Shown here piece by piece: positions 16,842-26,273 of a DNA stretch of 64,000 nt. The translations under genes were made by a program, and so were the position numbers. The notes under the pieces are model-generated. The model made no database searches and had not been told where the DNA came from. It was given only the letters and a program-made list of their open reading frames with translations. Source of the stretch: Lysobacter stagni (lineage in GTDB: Bacteria > Pseudomonadota > Gammaproteobacteria > Xanthomonadales > Xanthomonadaceae); NCBI RefSeq assembly GCF_030053425.1, contig NZ_JASGBI010000001.1, forward strand, positions 2,922,001 to 2,986,000. The letters run 5' to 3'. The first letter of the stretch is position 1. Each line of letters starts with the position of its first letter.

Positions 16842-17593
16842 GGTGTACTCCGTGCGCAACGGAAACCGAGGTTGCCCAGCGTGCTGCGCGGCTCCATCGC
16901 CGACAGCAGGGCCACGCGTTTGAGGACGGCATAGTCGTCGCGGTTGTTGAACGACAGCCCGCCCGATCCGCAGAACTGCAGGCGATCGCCATCCTCACCG
17001 CCGCGCTTGTCGGCATCGCCCATCAGCGTGGAAAAGTCGCCCACCCACTCCCAGGTCGTGCCGTGCAGGCCGGACACGCCGTAGGCGTTGGGCACGGCAT
17101 TCGCTCGCGCATCGATGCCGCGCGGCGTGCCGTCGTCGAACAGGCGCGCCCGCCATGTCGCATCGCCACGCGCATCGCGCTGCGTGGGGCTGGCGGCGGC
17201 CACGTACTCCCACTCCGACCAGTCCGGCAACCGGGCGCCGACCGACTTGCAGTAGGCGTCGGCAGCGAACCAGCTGACGTGCGTGACCGGTGCATCGCCG
17301 TCGATGCCGGAGCGGTCCGCGTCCTGCCAGTTGGCCAGGTAGCCGCGGTCGGCCAGCAGCGACGGCACGCGGTCGCGCCGCCACTGCGGCTGGGTGTCCA
17401 CGAAGGCTTCGAACTCCGCAACGGTCACCGGCGTGCGCGACATCGCGAAGCCGTCGACGTGCCGCGGCGCGTCTTCCTCCGCATAGCGGATGGTCGAACG
17501 GAATTCGCCGCCGGGAATGGCGACGAACTCCGTCGACGTTGCCGGCGACGGAGCCGCCAGCAACGCGAACCAGACGAGGGATGCGGCAAGCAT
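16838..17593 (-). CDS. nirV: NirV-like formylglycine-generating-enzyme-family protein
   Basis: This 251-residue exported protein of the SUMF1/FGE-sulfatase family has a signal peptide, EFVAIPGGEFR, MSRTPVTVAEFEAFVD, PVTHVSWFAADAYCKSVGARLPDWSEWEYVA, GTTWEWVGDF and the C-terminal LGNLGFRCAR. FGE-like proteins next to nirK are called NirV; their role is unproven. The active-site cysteine pair of true FGEs is not evident, which argues against formylglycine formation. It is directly downstream of nirK (22 bases) and coupled to the SCO gene. Confidence 0.85.
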   Translation of the reverse strand: MLAASLVWFALLAAPSPATSTEFVAIPGGEFRSTIRYAEEDAPRHVDGFAMSRTPVTVAEFEAFVDTQPQWRRDRVPSLLADRGYLANWQDADRSGIDGDAPVTHVSWFAADAYCKSVGARLPDWSEWEYVAAASPTQRDARGDATWRARLFDDGTPRGIDARANAVPNAYGVSGLHGTTWEWVGDFSTLMGDADKRGGEDGDRLQFCGSGGLSFNNRDDYAVLKRVALLSAMEPRSTLGNLGFRCARSTP

Positions 17594-17615
17594 GGCAGTG
17601 CCCTCCTTCAGGTCC

Positions 17616-18683
17616 TCAGTGACCGCCCTTGCCTGCGGCCGGGGCGTATTCCTCGTTGGACTGCTGGCCGGTGTAGATGGTCGGGTTCTTCTCGCCCTCG
17701 ACCTTCAGGATGCCCAGCGTGCCCTTGTGGAACGTGCGGAAGATGCTGTGGTCGACCAGCACGAAGTTGCCCGGGACGTCCGCCTTGAACTCGACGATCG
17801 CCGAGCCGCCGGCCGGGATCAGCGTGGTCTGCACGTTCTCCTGGTACTTCGAGCCGCCCTCGGTGTAGACCTTGTCGAAGATCTCGCCGATCACGTGGAA
17901 GCTGGACACCAGGTTCGGGCCACCGTTGCCGACGTACATGCGGATCGTCTCGCCGGCCTTCGCGGTCAGCGCGTGGTCGCCCGTCAGCGCACCTTCGGAA
18001 CCGTTGAACACCACGTACGTCGGGTGCTCGTCGATCGCCTTCTCGAGGCTGAAGGGCTGCAGGCCCGCGTCACCGTGCTTGCCCTCGGTGTAGAAGTCGC
18101 CCTGCATGACGTAGTACTCCTTGTCCACCTTCGGCAGGCCCTCCGGCGGCTCGACCAGGATCAGGCCGTACATGCCGTTGGCGATGTGCATGCCCACCGG
18201 CGGCATCGCGCAGTGATAGACATACAGGCCGGGGTTCAGTGCCTTGAACGTGAACTTGGTCTTGTGACCCGGCAGCGTGAACGTCGCTTCCGCACCGCCA
18301 CCCTGACCGCTGACCGCGTGCAGGTCGATGTTGTGCGGCATGTGCGAGTCGTGCGCGTTCTTCAGGTTGAACTCAACCGTGTCGCCCTGGCGCACGCGGA
18401 TGAAGCTGCCCGGCACCGTGCCGCCGAACGTCCAGAAGTTGTAGGTCACGCCGTCGGCCAGGCGCATTTCCTTCTCGATCACTTCAAGGTCGACGACGAC
18501 GTTCGCCGGCGCGTTGCGGTTGGTCGCCGGCGGCACCAGCGGCGGCGCGGTCAGCACGGCCTTGATGGGCGCGCCGGTCGGCGGCGCGGCGTTGTTGTTG
18601 GAAGCTGCGACGGCGAGTGGTGCGCCGAATCCCAGCGCACATACCAGTGCGTAGTGCAGCAGATTGCGCGATGCACGGATCAT
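17616..18683 (-). CDS. nirK: Copper-containing nitrite reductase
   Basis: This 355-residue periplasmic enzyme reduces nitrite to NO. A signal peptide ends in AVAAS. Two cupredoxin domains carry the copper ligands: [10 protein letters not shown] (type-1 and type-2 His), [18 protein letters not shown] (type-2 His; type-1 Cys, His and Met) and [11 protein letters not shown] (type-2 His) in domain two. The start at 18683 is preceded by AAGG. A TTGAC-N4-GTCAA site lies 70 bases upstream. Nitrite is probably reduced with electrons from the azurin encoded downstream; NO is then handled by NorB at 31718-33991. Confidence 0.97.
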   Translation of the reverse strand: MIRASRNLLHYALVCALGFGAPLAVAASNNNAAPPTGAPIKAVLTAPPLVPPATNRNAPANVVVDLEVIEKEMRLADGVTYNFWTFGGTVPGSFIRVRQGDTVEFNLKNAHDSHMPHNIDLHAVSGQGGGAEATFTLPGHKTKFTFKALNPGLYVYHCAMPPVGMHIANGMYGLILVEPPEGLPKVDKEYYVMQGDFYTEGKHGDAGLQPFSLEKAIDEHPTYVVFNGSEGALTGDHALTAKAGETIRMYVGNGGPNLVSSFHVIGEIFDKVYTEGGSKYQENVQTTLIPAGGSAIVEFKADVPGNFVLVDHSIFRTFHKGTLGILKVEGEKNPTIYTGQQSNEEYAPAAGKGGH

Positions 18684-18752
18684 GGACTGCTTACCTTGAA
18701 AATGGCCTGTCGGCCGTTGGGCGCACAGTAGGTCTGTGACCTCCATGCCGCC

Positions 18753-18766
18753 TTGACTCAAGTCAA
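18753..18766 (-). promoter_or_regulatory. Fnr-type site before nirK
   Basis: TTGAC TCAA GTCAA is a perfect palindrome about 76 bases upstream of the nirK ATG, a normal activator distance once a leader is allowed for. It could also serve the divergent receptor gene. Confidence 0.75.
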
Positions 18767-18801
18767 GCCGATGAACGGGGAAATCGCGCGGCCTGCGGCG
18801 T

Positions 18802-18815
18802 TTGATCTGGATCAT
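18802..18815 (+). promoter_or_regulatory. Fnr-type site before the copper receptor
   Basis: TTGAT CTGG ATCAT lies about 100 bases before the receptor ATG at 18912, one base off the full consensus. With the site at 18753 it makes a two-site divergent control region. Confidence 0.7.
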
Positions 18816-18911
18816 TTTCCGGCCTCTGGGAGCGGCACAGACTTCGCCGCAATCGCCGGTAATGCGTCTTGTCGCCGGCACCGGATTTCTTCCGAAAACT
18901 CGGTGGTTCCC

Positions 18912-21023
18912 ATGACTCGGTCCGTTGTGCAGATTCCCGCCCGTCGCGCTCCCGTCGCGACACCGCTGGCGGTTGCACTGTCCTTCCTCATCGCCGGCGC
19001 CTGTGCGGCCGGCGAAAGCACGCACGTTCACGGCGCGCCTGCGTCGGCCAACACGGCTGATGCCGTCGTGACGCTCGATACGCTGGTGGTAACCGACATC
19101 TCGCCGACGCTGGCGATGACCTTCGTCGCAAACACCAAGCTGCCGCGGCAACCGGTTCCCGCCAGCGACGGCGCCGACTACCTCAAGACCGTGCCCGGCT
19201 TCGGCGTGATCCGCAGCGGTGGCACCAACGGCGATCCGGTTCTGCGCGGCATGTTCGGTTCGCGCCTGAATCTGCTGACCGACGGCGGCCACATGCAAGG
19301 CGCGTGCCCCGCACGCATGGACAACTCGCTGTCGTATGTCTCACCGGAAACCTACGACCGACTTGAAGTCATCAAGGGGCCACAGACCGTGTTGTGGGGA
19401 CCCGGTGCGTCGGCAGGCACGGTGCGTTTCGAACGCGACATCCCGTTCTTCGACGAACCCGGCATGCAGTTCAACGGCAGCCTCACGGCAGGCAGCTTCG
19501 GTCGCAACGACGAGGTCGTCGATGCCGCATTCGGCAATGCCAGCGCCTATGCGCGCGTCACCGCGAACCGCTCCGAGTCGGACGACTACGAGGACGGCAA
19601 CGGCGAGCGCGTTCCGTCAGCCTGGAAGAAGTGGAATGCCGATGTCGCCATGGGCTGGACGCCGGATGCCGACTCGCTGGTCGAAGTAAGCGCCGGCAAC
19701 GGCGACGGCGAAGCGCGCTATGCCGTCCGTGGCATGGATGGATCGCAGTTCGACCGCACCAGCTACGGGCTGCGCGCGGAGCGTCGCAACTTCGATGGCG
19801 CGCTCGACAAGGTCGAAGCCAAGCTCTACTACAACGACGTCGACCACGTCATGGACAACTACACGCTGCGCGATCCGGACCCGACCAGCAGCATGCCGAT
19901 GCCCATGGCCAGCAACGTCGCGCAGCGCACCTCGGGCGGCCGCGTGGCGTTGTCATGGAAGACGGAAACCTGGGACCTGCAGGCCGGCGTGGATGCACGC
20001 GACAGCCGCCACCGCAAACGCAGCGCCATGGGCCGCGATGCGTACCGCAACGTTCCGTGGACCACCGACGCGCGCTTCGACAACGTCGGCGTGTTCGGCG
20101 AACTGGGCTGGAACCTGACCGAGCGCCAGCGCCTCGTGGGCGGCTTGCGCCTGGATCGCGCATCGGCGAAGGACGAACGCCTCACCACCGGCAGCATGAT
20201 GCCGCGACCGAATCCGACCGCGGGCGAGACACGCAACGAGACACTGCCCTCGGCACTGGTGCGCTGGGAAGTGCAGCCGGTGGATTCGGCGATCATGTGG
20301 CACGTCGGCCTGGGCCACGTGCAGCGCATGCCGGACTACTGGGAGCTGTTCTCGCCGACGATGGGGCCGGCGGGCAGTGCGAACGCCTTCGCCGGCATCG
20401 AACCCGAGCGCACCACGCAGCTCGACGTGGGCATGCACTACCGCGCCGGGCGCTGGGACGCGTGGGCATCGCTGTATGCCGGACGCATCCAGGACTACAT
20501 CCTGTTCAAGTACTCCAAGGGCATGATGGGCGCCACCACGCAGGCCTACAACGCGGACGCGAACATCCGCGGCGGCGAGCTCGGCGTGGAGTTCCGTCCC
20601 GACACGAACTGGAAGCTGGGCGGCACCCTCGCCTACGCCTGGGGCGAACTCGACGACGAAGGTCCGCTGCCGCAGACGCCGCCGCTGGAAGCACGTGTCA
20701 CTGCTTCCTACGACAACAAGCGCTGGTCCCTCGGTGCGCTGCTGCGCGGAGTCACCGCGCAGGACCGCATCAACCCGGGTTACGGCAACGTGGTCGGACA
20801 GGACCTGGACGACAGCGCCGGATTCGCGGTGTTCTCTCTCAACGGCGGCTACCGTTTCACCGATCGCGTGCAGCTTGCGGCGGGCATCGACAACATCTTC
20901 GACCGCGCCTACTCCGAACACCTCAACCTTGCCGGCAACAGTGCCTTCGGCTACCCCGCCGATCCGGTACGCATCAACGAACCCGGCCGCAGCGCGTGGC
21001 TGAAGCTCAACGTCAAATTCTGA
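18912..21023 (+). CDS. oprC: TonB-dependent copper receptor, OprC-like
   Basis: This 703-residue outer-membrane receptor has a signal peptide ending ACAAG, a plug domain ([63 protein letters not shown]) and a 22-strand-type barrel ending LKLNVKF. Several methionine-rich loops ([21 protein letters not shown]) and the [13 protein letters not shown] segment fit copper binding as in OprC. The start is set at ATG 18912 because it opens the signal peptide; a frame open to 18753 would cross both Fnr sites. It is divergent from nirK, so copper uptake is likely induced with the copper nitrite reductase. Confidence 0.9.
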   Translation: MTRSVVQIPARRAPVATPLAVALSFLIAGACAAGESTHVHGAPASANTADAVVTLDTLVVTDISPTLAMTFVANTKLPRQPVPASDGADYLKTVPGFGVIRSGGTNGDPVLRGMFGSRLNLLTDGGHMQGACPARMDNSLSYVSPETYDRLEVIKGPQTVLWGPGASAGTVRFERDIPFFDEPGMQFNGSLTAGSFGRNDEVVDAAFGNASAYARVTANRSESDDYEDGNGERVPSAWKKWNADVAMGWTPDADSLVEVSAGNGDGEARYAVRGMDGSQFDRTSYGLRAERRNFDGALDKVEAKLYYNDVDHVMDNYTLRDPDPTSSMPMPMASNVAQRTSGGRVALSWKTETWDLQAGVDARDSRHRKRSAMGRDAYRNVPWTTDARFDNVGVFGELGWNLTERQRLVGGLRLDRASAKDERLTTGSMMPRPNPTAGETRNETLPSALVRWEVQPVDSAIMWHVGLGHVQRMPDYWELFSPTMGPAGSANAFAGIEPERTTQLDVGMHYRAGRWDAWASLYAGRIQDYILFKYSKGMMGATTQAYNADANIRGGELGVEFRPDTNWKLGGTLAYAWGELDDEGPLPQTPPLEARVTASYDNKRWSLGALLRGVTAQDRINPGYGNVVGQDLDDSAGFAVFSLNGGYRFTDRVQLAAGIDNIFDRAYSEHLNLAGNSAFGYPADPVRINEPGRSAWLKLNVKF

Positions 21024-21051
21024 TCCGGCCATGCCCACAAGTGCGTCGCCC

Positions 21052-21065
21052 TTGACCTTCGTCAA
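21052..21065 (+). promoter_or_regulatory. Fnr-type site before the Cys-tail/ubi unit
   Basis: TTGAC CTTC GTCAA is a perfect palindrome centred about 82 bases before the ATG at 21141. It probably drives the Cys-tail gene, ubiD, ubiU and ubiV as one unit. Confidence 0.72.
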
Positions 21066-21140
21066 GGGCACGCACGGCACGCGCACCTAGCCTGAGTGCA
21101 TGCCGATCGCGGTCGGCTTCCCGCCCTCAGGAGATTCCCG

Positions 21141-21395
21141 ATGATCGCCGTCAACCACGAGCACCTGCACACCGAACGCGAGCAGGCCCTCACGCAGGCC
21201 CTGCGCTCGATCGACCCCGAAGCGGTCGTCCGCATCGACCGCAACGGCGGACAGCTGAGCGTCTCGACCGTGCTGGGCGAAAGCGAGGTGCTGGCCATCC
21301 TGGAAGGACTTGGCGTGGATGCCGCACCGGTGCGCGGCGAAAGCGAGGATCCGCACGCGACCGGCGGCTGCTGCGGCGGCTGCGGTTGCGGTTGA
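21141..21395 (+). CDS. Cys-tail mini-protein (CCGGCGCG end)
   Basis: This 84-residue protein begins [17 protein letters not shown] and ends GGCCGGCGCG; there is also an HEHLH histidine cluster near the start. The body has the same helix-strand plan as the 77-residue protein at 12214-12447 ([21 protein letters not shown] versus LRAVDPAALVDQEEGMLRV), so the two look paralogous. The tail has four cysteines. The function is unknown; metal or Fe-S/copper handling is inference. A CAGGAG ribosome site fixes the start. It precedes ubiD by 28 bases. Confidence 0.8.
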   Translation: MIAVNHEHLHTEREQALTQALRSIDPEAVVRIDRNGGQLSVSTVLGESEVLAILEGLGVDAAPVRGESEDPHATGGCCGGCGCG

Positions 21396-21423
21396 CCGGC
21401 GGCGTCCGTACGGCGAACCCTCG

Positions 21424-22920
21424 ATGAGCTTCCACGACCTGCGCCAGTTCCTGGGCCGACTGTCCGAACGCGATCAGTTGCTGGAGATCGATGCGCCCAT
21501 CGATCCAGAACTGGAAAGCACCGCGCTGAGCCTGCGCGCCCTGCGCGCGAACGGGCCGGCGTTGCTGATGCACAACCCGAAGGGCTCGACGCATCCGCTT
21601 CTGGGCAATCTGTTCGGGCATCGCGAGCGTATCGAGCTGGCGATGGGCGAGCGCCCGTTGAGTTCGTTGCGCGAGCTGGGCGAACTGCTCGCGGCGATCA
21701 AGGAACCGCGCTGGCCGTCCAGCCTGCGCGGTGCGTTGTCGACATGGCCGGAACTGGCCCAGTTGGCTCACGTGGCACCGCGGCGCGACAACGACGCCGC
21801 GTTCAACGAGGAAGTGCTGGAAGGCGACGACATCGATCTGGCGCGCCTGCCCATCCAGCGCTGCTGGCCGGAAGACGTGGATCGCCTGATCACCTTCGGC
21901 CTGGTGATCACCCGCGGCACGCGCCAGACGCGGCAGAACGTGGCGATCTACCGGCAACAGCCGATCGGTCGCAACCGCGTGATCATGCGTTGGCTCGCCC
22001 ATCGCGGCGGCGCACAGGACTATGCCAGCTGGCAGGCCACGTATCCGGATCGTCCGTTCCCCGTGATCGTCGCCATCGGCGCAGACCCGGCGACGATGCT
22101 CGCGGCGGTGGCGCCGGTACCCGATACGTTGTCCGAGTACGAATTCGCGGGCCTGCTGCGCGGGTCGCGAACGCGCCTGTGGCGCAGCGAACTGACCGGC
22201 CTGGATGCGCCTTCCGGCGCGGAGATCGTGCTGGAAGGATTCATCCACCCCGGCGACACCGCGCTGGAAGGCCCGTTCGGCGACCACACCGGCTACTACA
22301 ACGCGCAGGCGCGCTTCCCGGTACTGACCGTCGAGCGCATGCGCCTGCGGCGTGGCGCGATCTATCACGGCAGCTACATGGGCCGCGCACCGTTCGACGA
22401 ACCTTCGGTGCTGTCGATGGCGCTGAACGACATCTTCGTGCCGATCCTGCGCAAGGTGTTTCCGGAGATCGTCGACTTCTACCTGCCGCCGGAAGCGTGT
22501 TCGTACCGCGTCGCCGTGGTCAGCATCCAGAAGCAGTACGCCGGCCATGCGCGCCGGGTGATGCTGGGCGTGTGGTCGTACCTGCGCCAGTTCACCTACA
22601 CCAAGTTCGTCATCGTCACCGACGACGACATCAACGTTCGCGACTGGGGCGAGGTGATCTGGGCGATCTCCACGCGCGTGGACCCGGCCCGCGACAGCGT
22701 GTTGATCGAGAACACCCCCATCGACTACCTCGACTTCGCCAGCCCCACCTCGGGACTGGGTTCGAAGCTCGGGCTGGACGCCACGCGCAAATGGGCCGGT
22801 GAAAGCGACCGCGAATGGGGCCGCCCCATCACGCTGGATCCGCGCGTGGAACGGCGCGTGGACGCGATCTGGCAGCAGCTGTGCCGCTCGCGCGGCGACG
22901 AGGCCGATCCGCCAGTCTGA
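21424..22920 (+). CDS. ubiD: UbiD-family decarboxylase
   Basis: This 498-residue prenylated-FMN-dependent decarboxylase should remove the carboxyl group of 3-octaprenyl-4-hydroxybenzoate in ubiquinone synthesis. It has [22 protein letters not shown] at the start, [20 protein letters not shown], the [13 protein letters not shown] active-site region with conserved Glu/Asp, [16 protein letters not shown] and [21 protein letters not shown] at the end. The length matches E. coli UbiD. The UbiX partner is not in the window. Direct linkage to ubiU and ubiV suggests a copy dedicated to anaerobic ubiquinone synthesis. Confidence 0.93.
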   Translation: MSFHDLRQFLGRLSERDQLLEIDAPIDPELESTALSLRALRANGPALLMHNPKGSTHPLLGNLFGHRERIELAMGERPLSSLRELGELLAAIKEPRWPSSLRGALSTWPELAQLAHVAPRRDNDAAFNEEVLEGDDIDLARLPIQRCWPEDVDRLITFGLVITRGTRQTRQNVAIYRQQPIGRNRVIMRWLAHRGGAQDYASWQATYPDRPFPVIVAIGADPATMLAAVAPVPDTLSEYEFAGLLRGSRTRLWRSELTGLDAPSGAEIVLEGFIHPGDTALEGPFGDHTGYYNAQARFPVLTVERMRLRRGAIYHGSYMGRAPFDEPSVLSMALNDIFVPILRKVFPEIVDFYLPPEACSYRVAVVSIQKQYAGHARRVMLGVWSYLRQFTYTKFVIVTDDDINVRDWGEVIWAISTRVDPARDSVLIENTPIDYLDFASPTSGLGSKLGLDATRKWAGESDREWGRPITLDPRVERRVDAIWQQLCRSRGDEADPPV

Positions 22921-22963
22921 TTCCGGCGCCCTACTCCCCCTCTTTCCGCCACAGGAATCGCCC

Positions 22964-23962
22964 ATGCAACTGGTGTGTCCCGCCGGCAATCTGCCGGCCC
23001 TGCGCACGGCCATCGACGCCGGTGCCGACGCGGTCTACCTCGGCTTCCGCGACCAGACGAACGCCCGCGCCTTCCCGGGCCTGAACTTCGACGACAACGA
23101 GATCCGCCAGGGCATCGCGTATGCGCATGCGCGCGGCCGCCAGGTGTACCTGGCACTGAACACCTATCCGGACAGCGCACGTCTCGCACACTGGCACCGC
23201 GCCGTCGATCAGGCGGCAGAGCTGGGGGTGGACGCCATCATCGCCGCCGAGATGGGCGTGCTGGACTACGCATGCCGCACGCATCCGAAGCTCGCGCGAC
23301 ACCTCTCCGTGCAGGGCTCGGCAACCACCGCGCCGGCACTGCGCTATGCGTTCGAACGCTTCGGCATCGCGCGGGCGGTATTGCCGCGTGTGCTGTCGGT
23401 GCAGCAGGTGGAGCGGTTGTGCCAGAACGCGCCGATTCCGCTGGAGGTGTTCGCCTTCGGCAGCCTGTGCATCATGGTCGAAGGGCGCTGCCAGCTGTCC
23501 AGCTACGTCACCGGTGCCTCGCCCAATCGCCATGGCGTGTGTTCGCCCGCGCGCTTCGTCCGTTGGGACGAACACGACGGCGGTGAGCGCAGCGTGCGAT
23601 TGAACGATGTGCTGATCGACCGCTTCCAGCCCGAGGAACCGGCCGCCTACCCGACCGTGTGCAAGGGACGGTACGGCGTGGGCGGCGAGATCTTCCATGC
23701 GCTGGAAGAGCCCACCAGCCTCAACACGCTGGAACTGCTGCCACGCCTGGCACAGGCCGGCGTGGCGGCGCTGAAGATCGAAGGACGCCAGCGCGGCGCG
23801 GCGTACGTCGATGCCGTTACCCGAACCTGGCGTGCCGCCATCGACCGCCATCGCGTGGCGCCCGAGGCATGGACCGCGCAACCGGCCTGGCAGAACACGC
23901 TCTCCGCCCATGCGGAGGGACACCAGACCACCCTTGGCCCCTATCACCGCGCCTGGCACTGA
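22964..23962 (+). CDS. ubiU: UbiU, O2-independent ubiquinone hydroxylation (U32 family)
   Basis: This 332-residue U32 peptidase-family protein (formerly YhbU) binds a [4Fe-4S] cluster and, with UbiV, hydroxylates ubiquinone precursors without O2. It begins MQLVCPAGNLPALRTAIDAGADAVYLGF. The cluster cysteines are visible in GSLCIMVEGRCQLS, GVCSPAR and TVCKGRY, the four-Cys pattern of UbiU. ATG 22964 was chosen over a longer frame starting inside ubiD. UbiV follows after one base. Confidence 0.95.
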   Translation: MQLVCPAGNLPALRTAIDAGADAVYLGFRDQTNARAFPGLNFDDNEIRQGIAYAHARGRQVYLALNTYPDSARLAHWHRAVDQAAELGVDAIIAAEMGVLDYACRTHPKLARHLSVQGSATTAPALRYAFERFGIARAVLPRVLSVQQVERLCQNAPIPLEVFAFGSLCIMVEGRCQLSSYVTGASPNRHGVCSPARFVRWDEHDGGERSVRLNDVLIDRFQPEEPAAYPTVCKGRYGVGGEIFHALEEPTSLNTLELLPRLAQAGVAALKIEGRQRGAAYVDAVTRTWRAAIDRHRVAPEAWTAQPAWQNTLSAHAEGHQTTLGPYHRAWH

Positions 23963-23963
23963 C

Positions 23964-24851
23964 ATGCAGCTCAGCCTTGGACCCCTGCAGTACTTCTGGC
24001 CGCGCGAGCGCACGCTGGCGTTCTACCGCGAAGCCATCGCCTGGCCGGTGCACACGCTCTACCTGGGCGAGACCGTCTGTTCGAAGCGACGCGAACTGCG
24101 CACGCGCGACTGGATCGCGCTGGCAGAGGAACTGGCCGACGCGGGCAAGCAGGTAGTGCTGTCGTCGCTGGCGCTGATCGAGGCCGAGTCCGAACTCAGT
24201 GCGCTCACGCGCCTGGTCGATCACGGTCGCTTCTGGATCGAGGCCAACGACCTGTCCGCAGTGCAGCTGTGCCGCGAACGGGGCGTGCCTTTCGTCGCCG
24301 GCCCCAGCCTCAACGTCTACAACCACGAAGCGCTCGCGATGCTGATCCAGGACGGACTGCGTCGCTGGGTACCGGGCGTGGAACAGGGGCATGTGCTGAT
24401 CGACGAGCTGCTGTGCGCGCTCGACGCAAAGGGCGTGGCGCGACCCGAAATCGAAGTCATCGGCTGGGGTCGCCTGCCGCTGTCGTACTCGGCGCGCTGC
24501 TTCACCGCGCGGGCGCTGGACATCGGCAAGGACGACTGCGGCTTCCGTTGCATCGATTACCCCGATGGCCTTCCGCTGTCCACGCGCGAAGGGCGCCCGT
24601 TCCTGCGCATCAACGGCATCCAGGTGCAGGGCGACGAGATCGTGGACCTGGCACCCGAACTGCCGCGGCTGCGCGAACTGGGCGTGGACCTGCTTCGCGT
24701 GTATCCGCAGGAGGTTGGAACGGACGTCGCGATCGCGCATCTGGATCGCGCATTGACCGCGGAAACGCCGGTGGCACCGTTGGGACAGCGCAACGGTTAC
24801 TGGCACGGCGAGCCCGGCATGAGCGGCCAGGCGCGACCGGACGCGGCGTAG
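23964..24851 (+). CDS. ubiV: UbiV, partner of UbiU
   Basis: This 295-residue U32 family protein (formerly YhbV) is the partner of UbiU. It has MQLSLGPLQYFWPRERTLAFY at the start, LYLGETVCSKRREL, a central NVYNHEAL motif, and Cys residues in the SARCFTARA...DCGFRCIDYPDGL segment that, with the CSKRR cysteine, give the expected four-Cys Fe-S site. It is spaced one base from ubiU, so the two are co-translated. It ends three bases from the convergent nadB. Confidence 0.95.
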   Translation: MQLSLGPLQYFWPRERTLAFYREAIAWPVHTLYLGETVCSKRRELRTRDWIALAEELADAGKQVVLSSLALIEAESELSALTRLVDHGRFWIEANDLSAVQLCRERGVPFVAGPSLNVYNHEALAMLIQDGLRRWVPGVEQGHVLIDELLCALDAKGVARPEIEVIGWGRLPLSYSARCFTARALDIGKDDCGFRCIDYPDGLPLSTREGRPFLRINGIQVQGDEIVDLAPELPRLRELGVDLLRVYPQEVGTDVAIAHLDRALTAETPVAPLGQRNGYWHGEPGMSGQARPDAA

Positions 24852-24854
24852 TAC

Positions 24855-26273
24855 CTACGCGGCGTCGGCGCGCCAGTGCGCGCCGAGGCTGCGCGTCCGT
24901 CGCAGGGCGGCCACCAGCAGGGCCCGCGCGACGCGCGCTTCCCAGCCCGGCATCCGCTCGCACAGGTCGATCGCCTCGCGCAGCCGGTCAGCGGTACGCA
25001 CCGGCCCGGCGGCGTTCCACATCGCCCGACGCAGCTGCGTCAATGCACCGGGTGCCAGCGCCGCGCCGCGCTCCACCACGCGCGACTCGCCGCGCCCCTT
25101 GCGCGGACTGCGGTCGCGCAGGTGCGCACCGAGGTGACGGCCGCACACCACGCCTTCGAGCAGCGAGTTGCTGGCCAGCCGGTTCGCGCCGTGGAGGCCG
25201 TTGCACGCGACCTCGCCGACCGCATGCAGGTTGGGCACGGCGCTGCGCCCCAGCAGGTCGGTTGCGATGCCGCCCATGTGGAAATGCGCGGCAGCGGTGA
25301 TCGGCAACGGATCGCGACGCGGGTCCATCCGCAACTCGCCGCAAAGCGACAGCACAGTCGGGAACGAACGCTCCCAATCTGACGGCAGCGCGGTGGCGTC
25401 GAGCAGAACCCGGCCGCTGCGGGAAGCCTCCCACACGCGTCGGGCGACGATATCGCGCGGCGCCAGATCACCGAGCGGATGGTGCCCCGCCATGAGCGCG
25501 CCGCCGCGGTCGTCGATCAGGCGTGCGCCCGCGCCGCGCAGGGCTTCGGTGACCAGCGGCAGGCGCGACCGGTCGCAGTCCAGCGCGGTGGGGTGGAACT
25601 GCACGAACTCCAGATCGCGCAGCCGGGCACCGGCGAACATTGCCAGCGCCAGCCCCGAACCGGTGTTGGACTCGACGTTGGTGGTACGCGCGAACAGCGC
25701 GCCGACACCACCGGTGGCCAGCACCACGGCATCGCTGGCGATCCATTCCTCGGTGCCGTCCGCATCGCGCATGCGCACACCGGCCACGGCGTCGCCTCGC
25801 ATCAGGAGCGCGTCGGCATCGACGCCGGTGCACCAGTGGATGTGTTGGGCCGATCGCACGCGTTCGCGCAGCGCGGCGACAACGCGCCCCCCGGTGCCGT
25901 CGCCGCCCGCATGCACGATGCGGTGCAGGCCGTGCCCGCCTTCGCGACCGAGCTGCAGCGCGCCGTCACCGGAGCGGTCGAACGACACACCGATGGTTTC
26001 GAGCCAGGCGATGGCATCCGGCGCCTGCGAGAGCACGCTCCGGCTGATGGCCGAGTCGTTGTGGAACGCGCCGGCGATCAGCGTGTCGGCGACATGCGCG
26101 CCCACGTTGTCGCCAGGCCCCAGCGCCGCGGCGATTCCGCCCTGCGCCAGTCCGCTGCTGTTGAGACCGCCCGGATCGATCAGCACCACCTCGCGCGGTG
26201 CGGCCGCCAGTGCGGTGCTCAGGCCGGCGATGCCGGCGCCGATCACCACGACCGGCGTCGTGCCCGTCCTCAC
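24855..26273 (-). CDS. nadB: L-aspartate oxidase
   Basis: This 472-residue FAD enzyme oxidises aspartate to iminoaspartate for quinolinate and NAD synthesis. It has the dinucleotide fold VVVIGAGIAGLSTALAA, QGGIAAALGPGDN, HAGGDGTGGRV, EFVQFHPTAL and GGIATDLLGRSAVPNLHAVGEVACNGLHGANRLASNSLLE. The start is a GTG overlapping the nadA stop by four bases. In E. coli, NadB can use fumarate as acceptor without O2, which fits placement in an anaerobic unit behind nadA and the UbiT fusion. Confidence 0.95.
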   Translation of the reverse strand: MRTGTTPVVVIGAGIAGLSTALAAAPREVVLIDPGGLNSSGLAQGGIAAALGPGDNVGAHVADTLIAGAFHNDSAISRSVLSQAPDAIAWLETIGVSFDRSGDGALQLGREGGHGLHRIVHAGGDGTGGRVVAALRERVRSAQHIHWCTGVDADALLMRGDAVAGVRMRDADGTEEWIASDAVVLATGGVGALFARTTNVESNTGSGLALAMFAGARLRDLEFVQFHPTALDCDRSRLPLVTEALRGAGARLIDDRGGALMAGHHPLGDLAPRDIVARRVWEASRSGRVLLDATALPSDWERSFPTVLSLCGELRMDPRRDPLPITAAAHFHMGGIATDLLGRSAVPNLHAVGEVACNGLHGANRLASNSLLEGVVCGRHLGAHLRDRSPRKGRGESRVVERGAALAPGALTQLRRAMWNAAGPVRTADRLREAIDLCERMPGWEARVARALLVAALRRTRSLGAHWRADAA

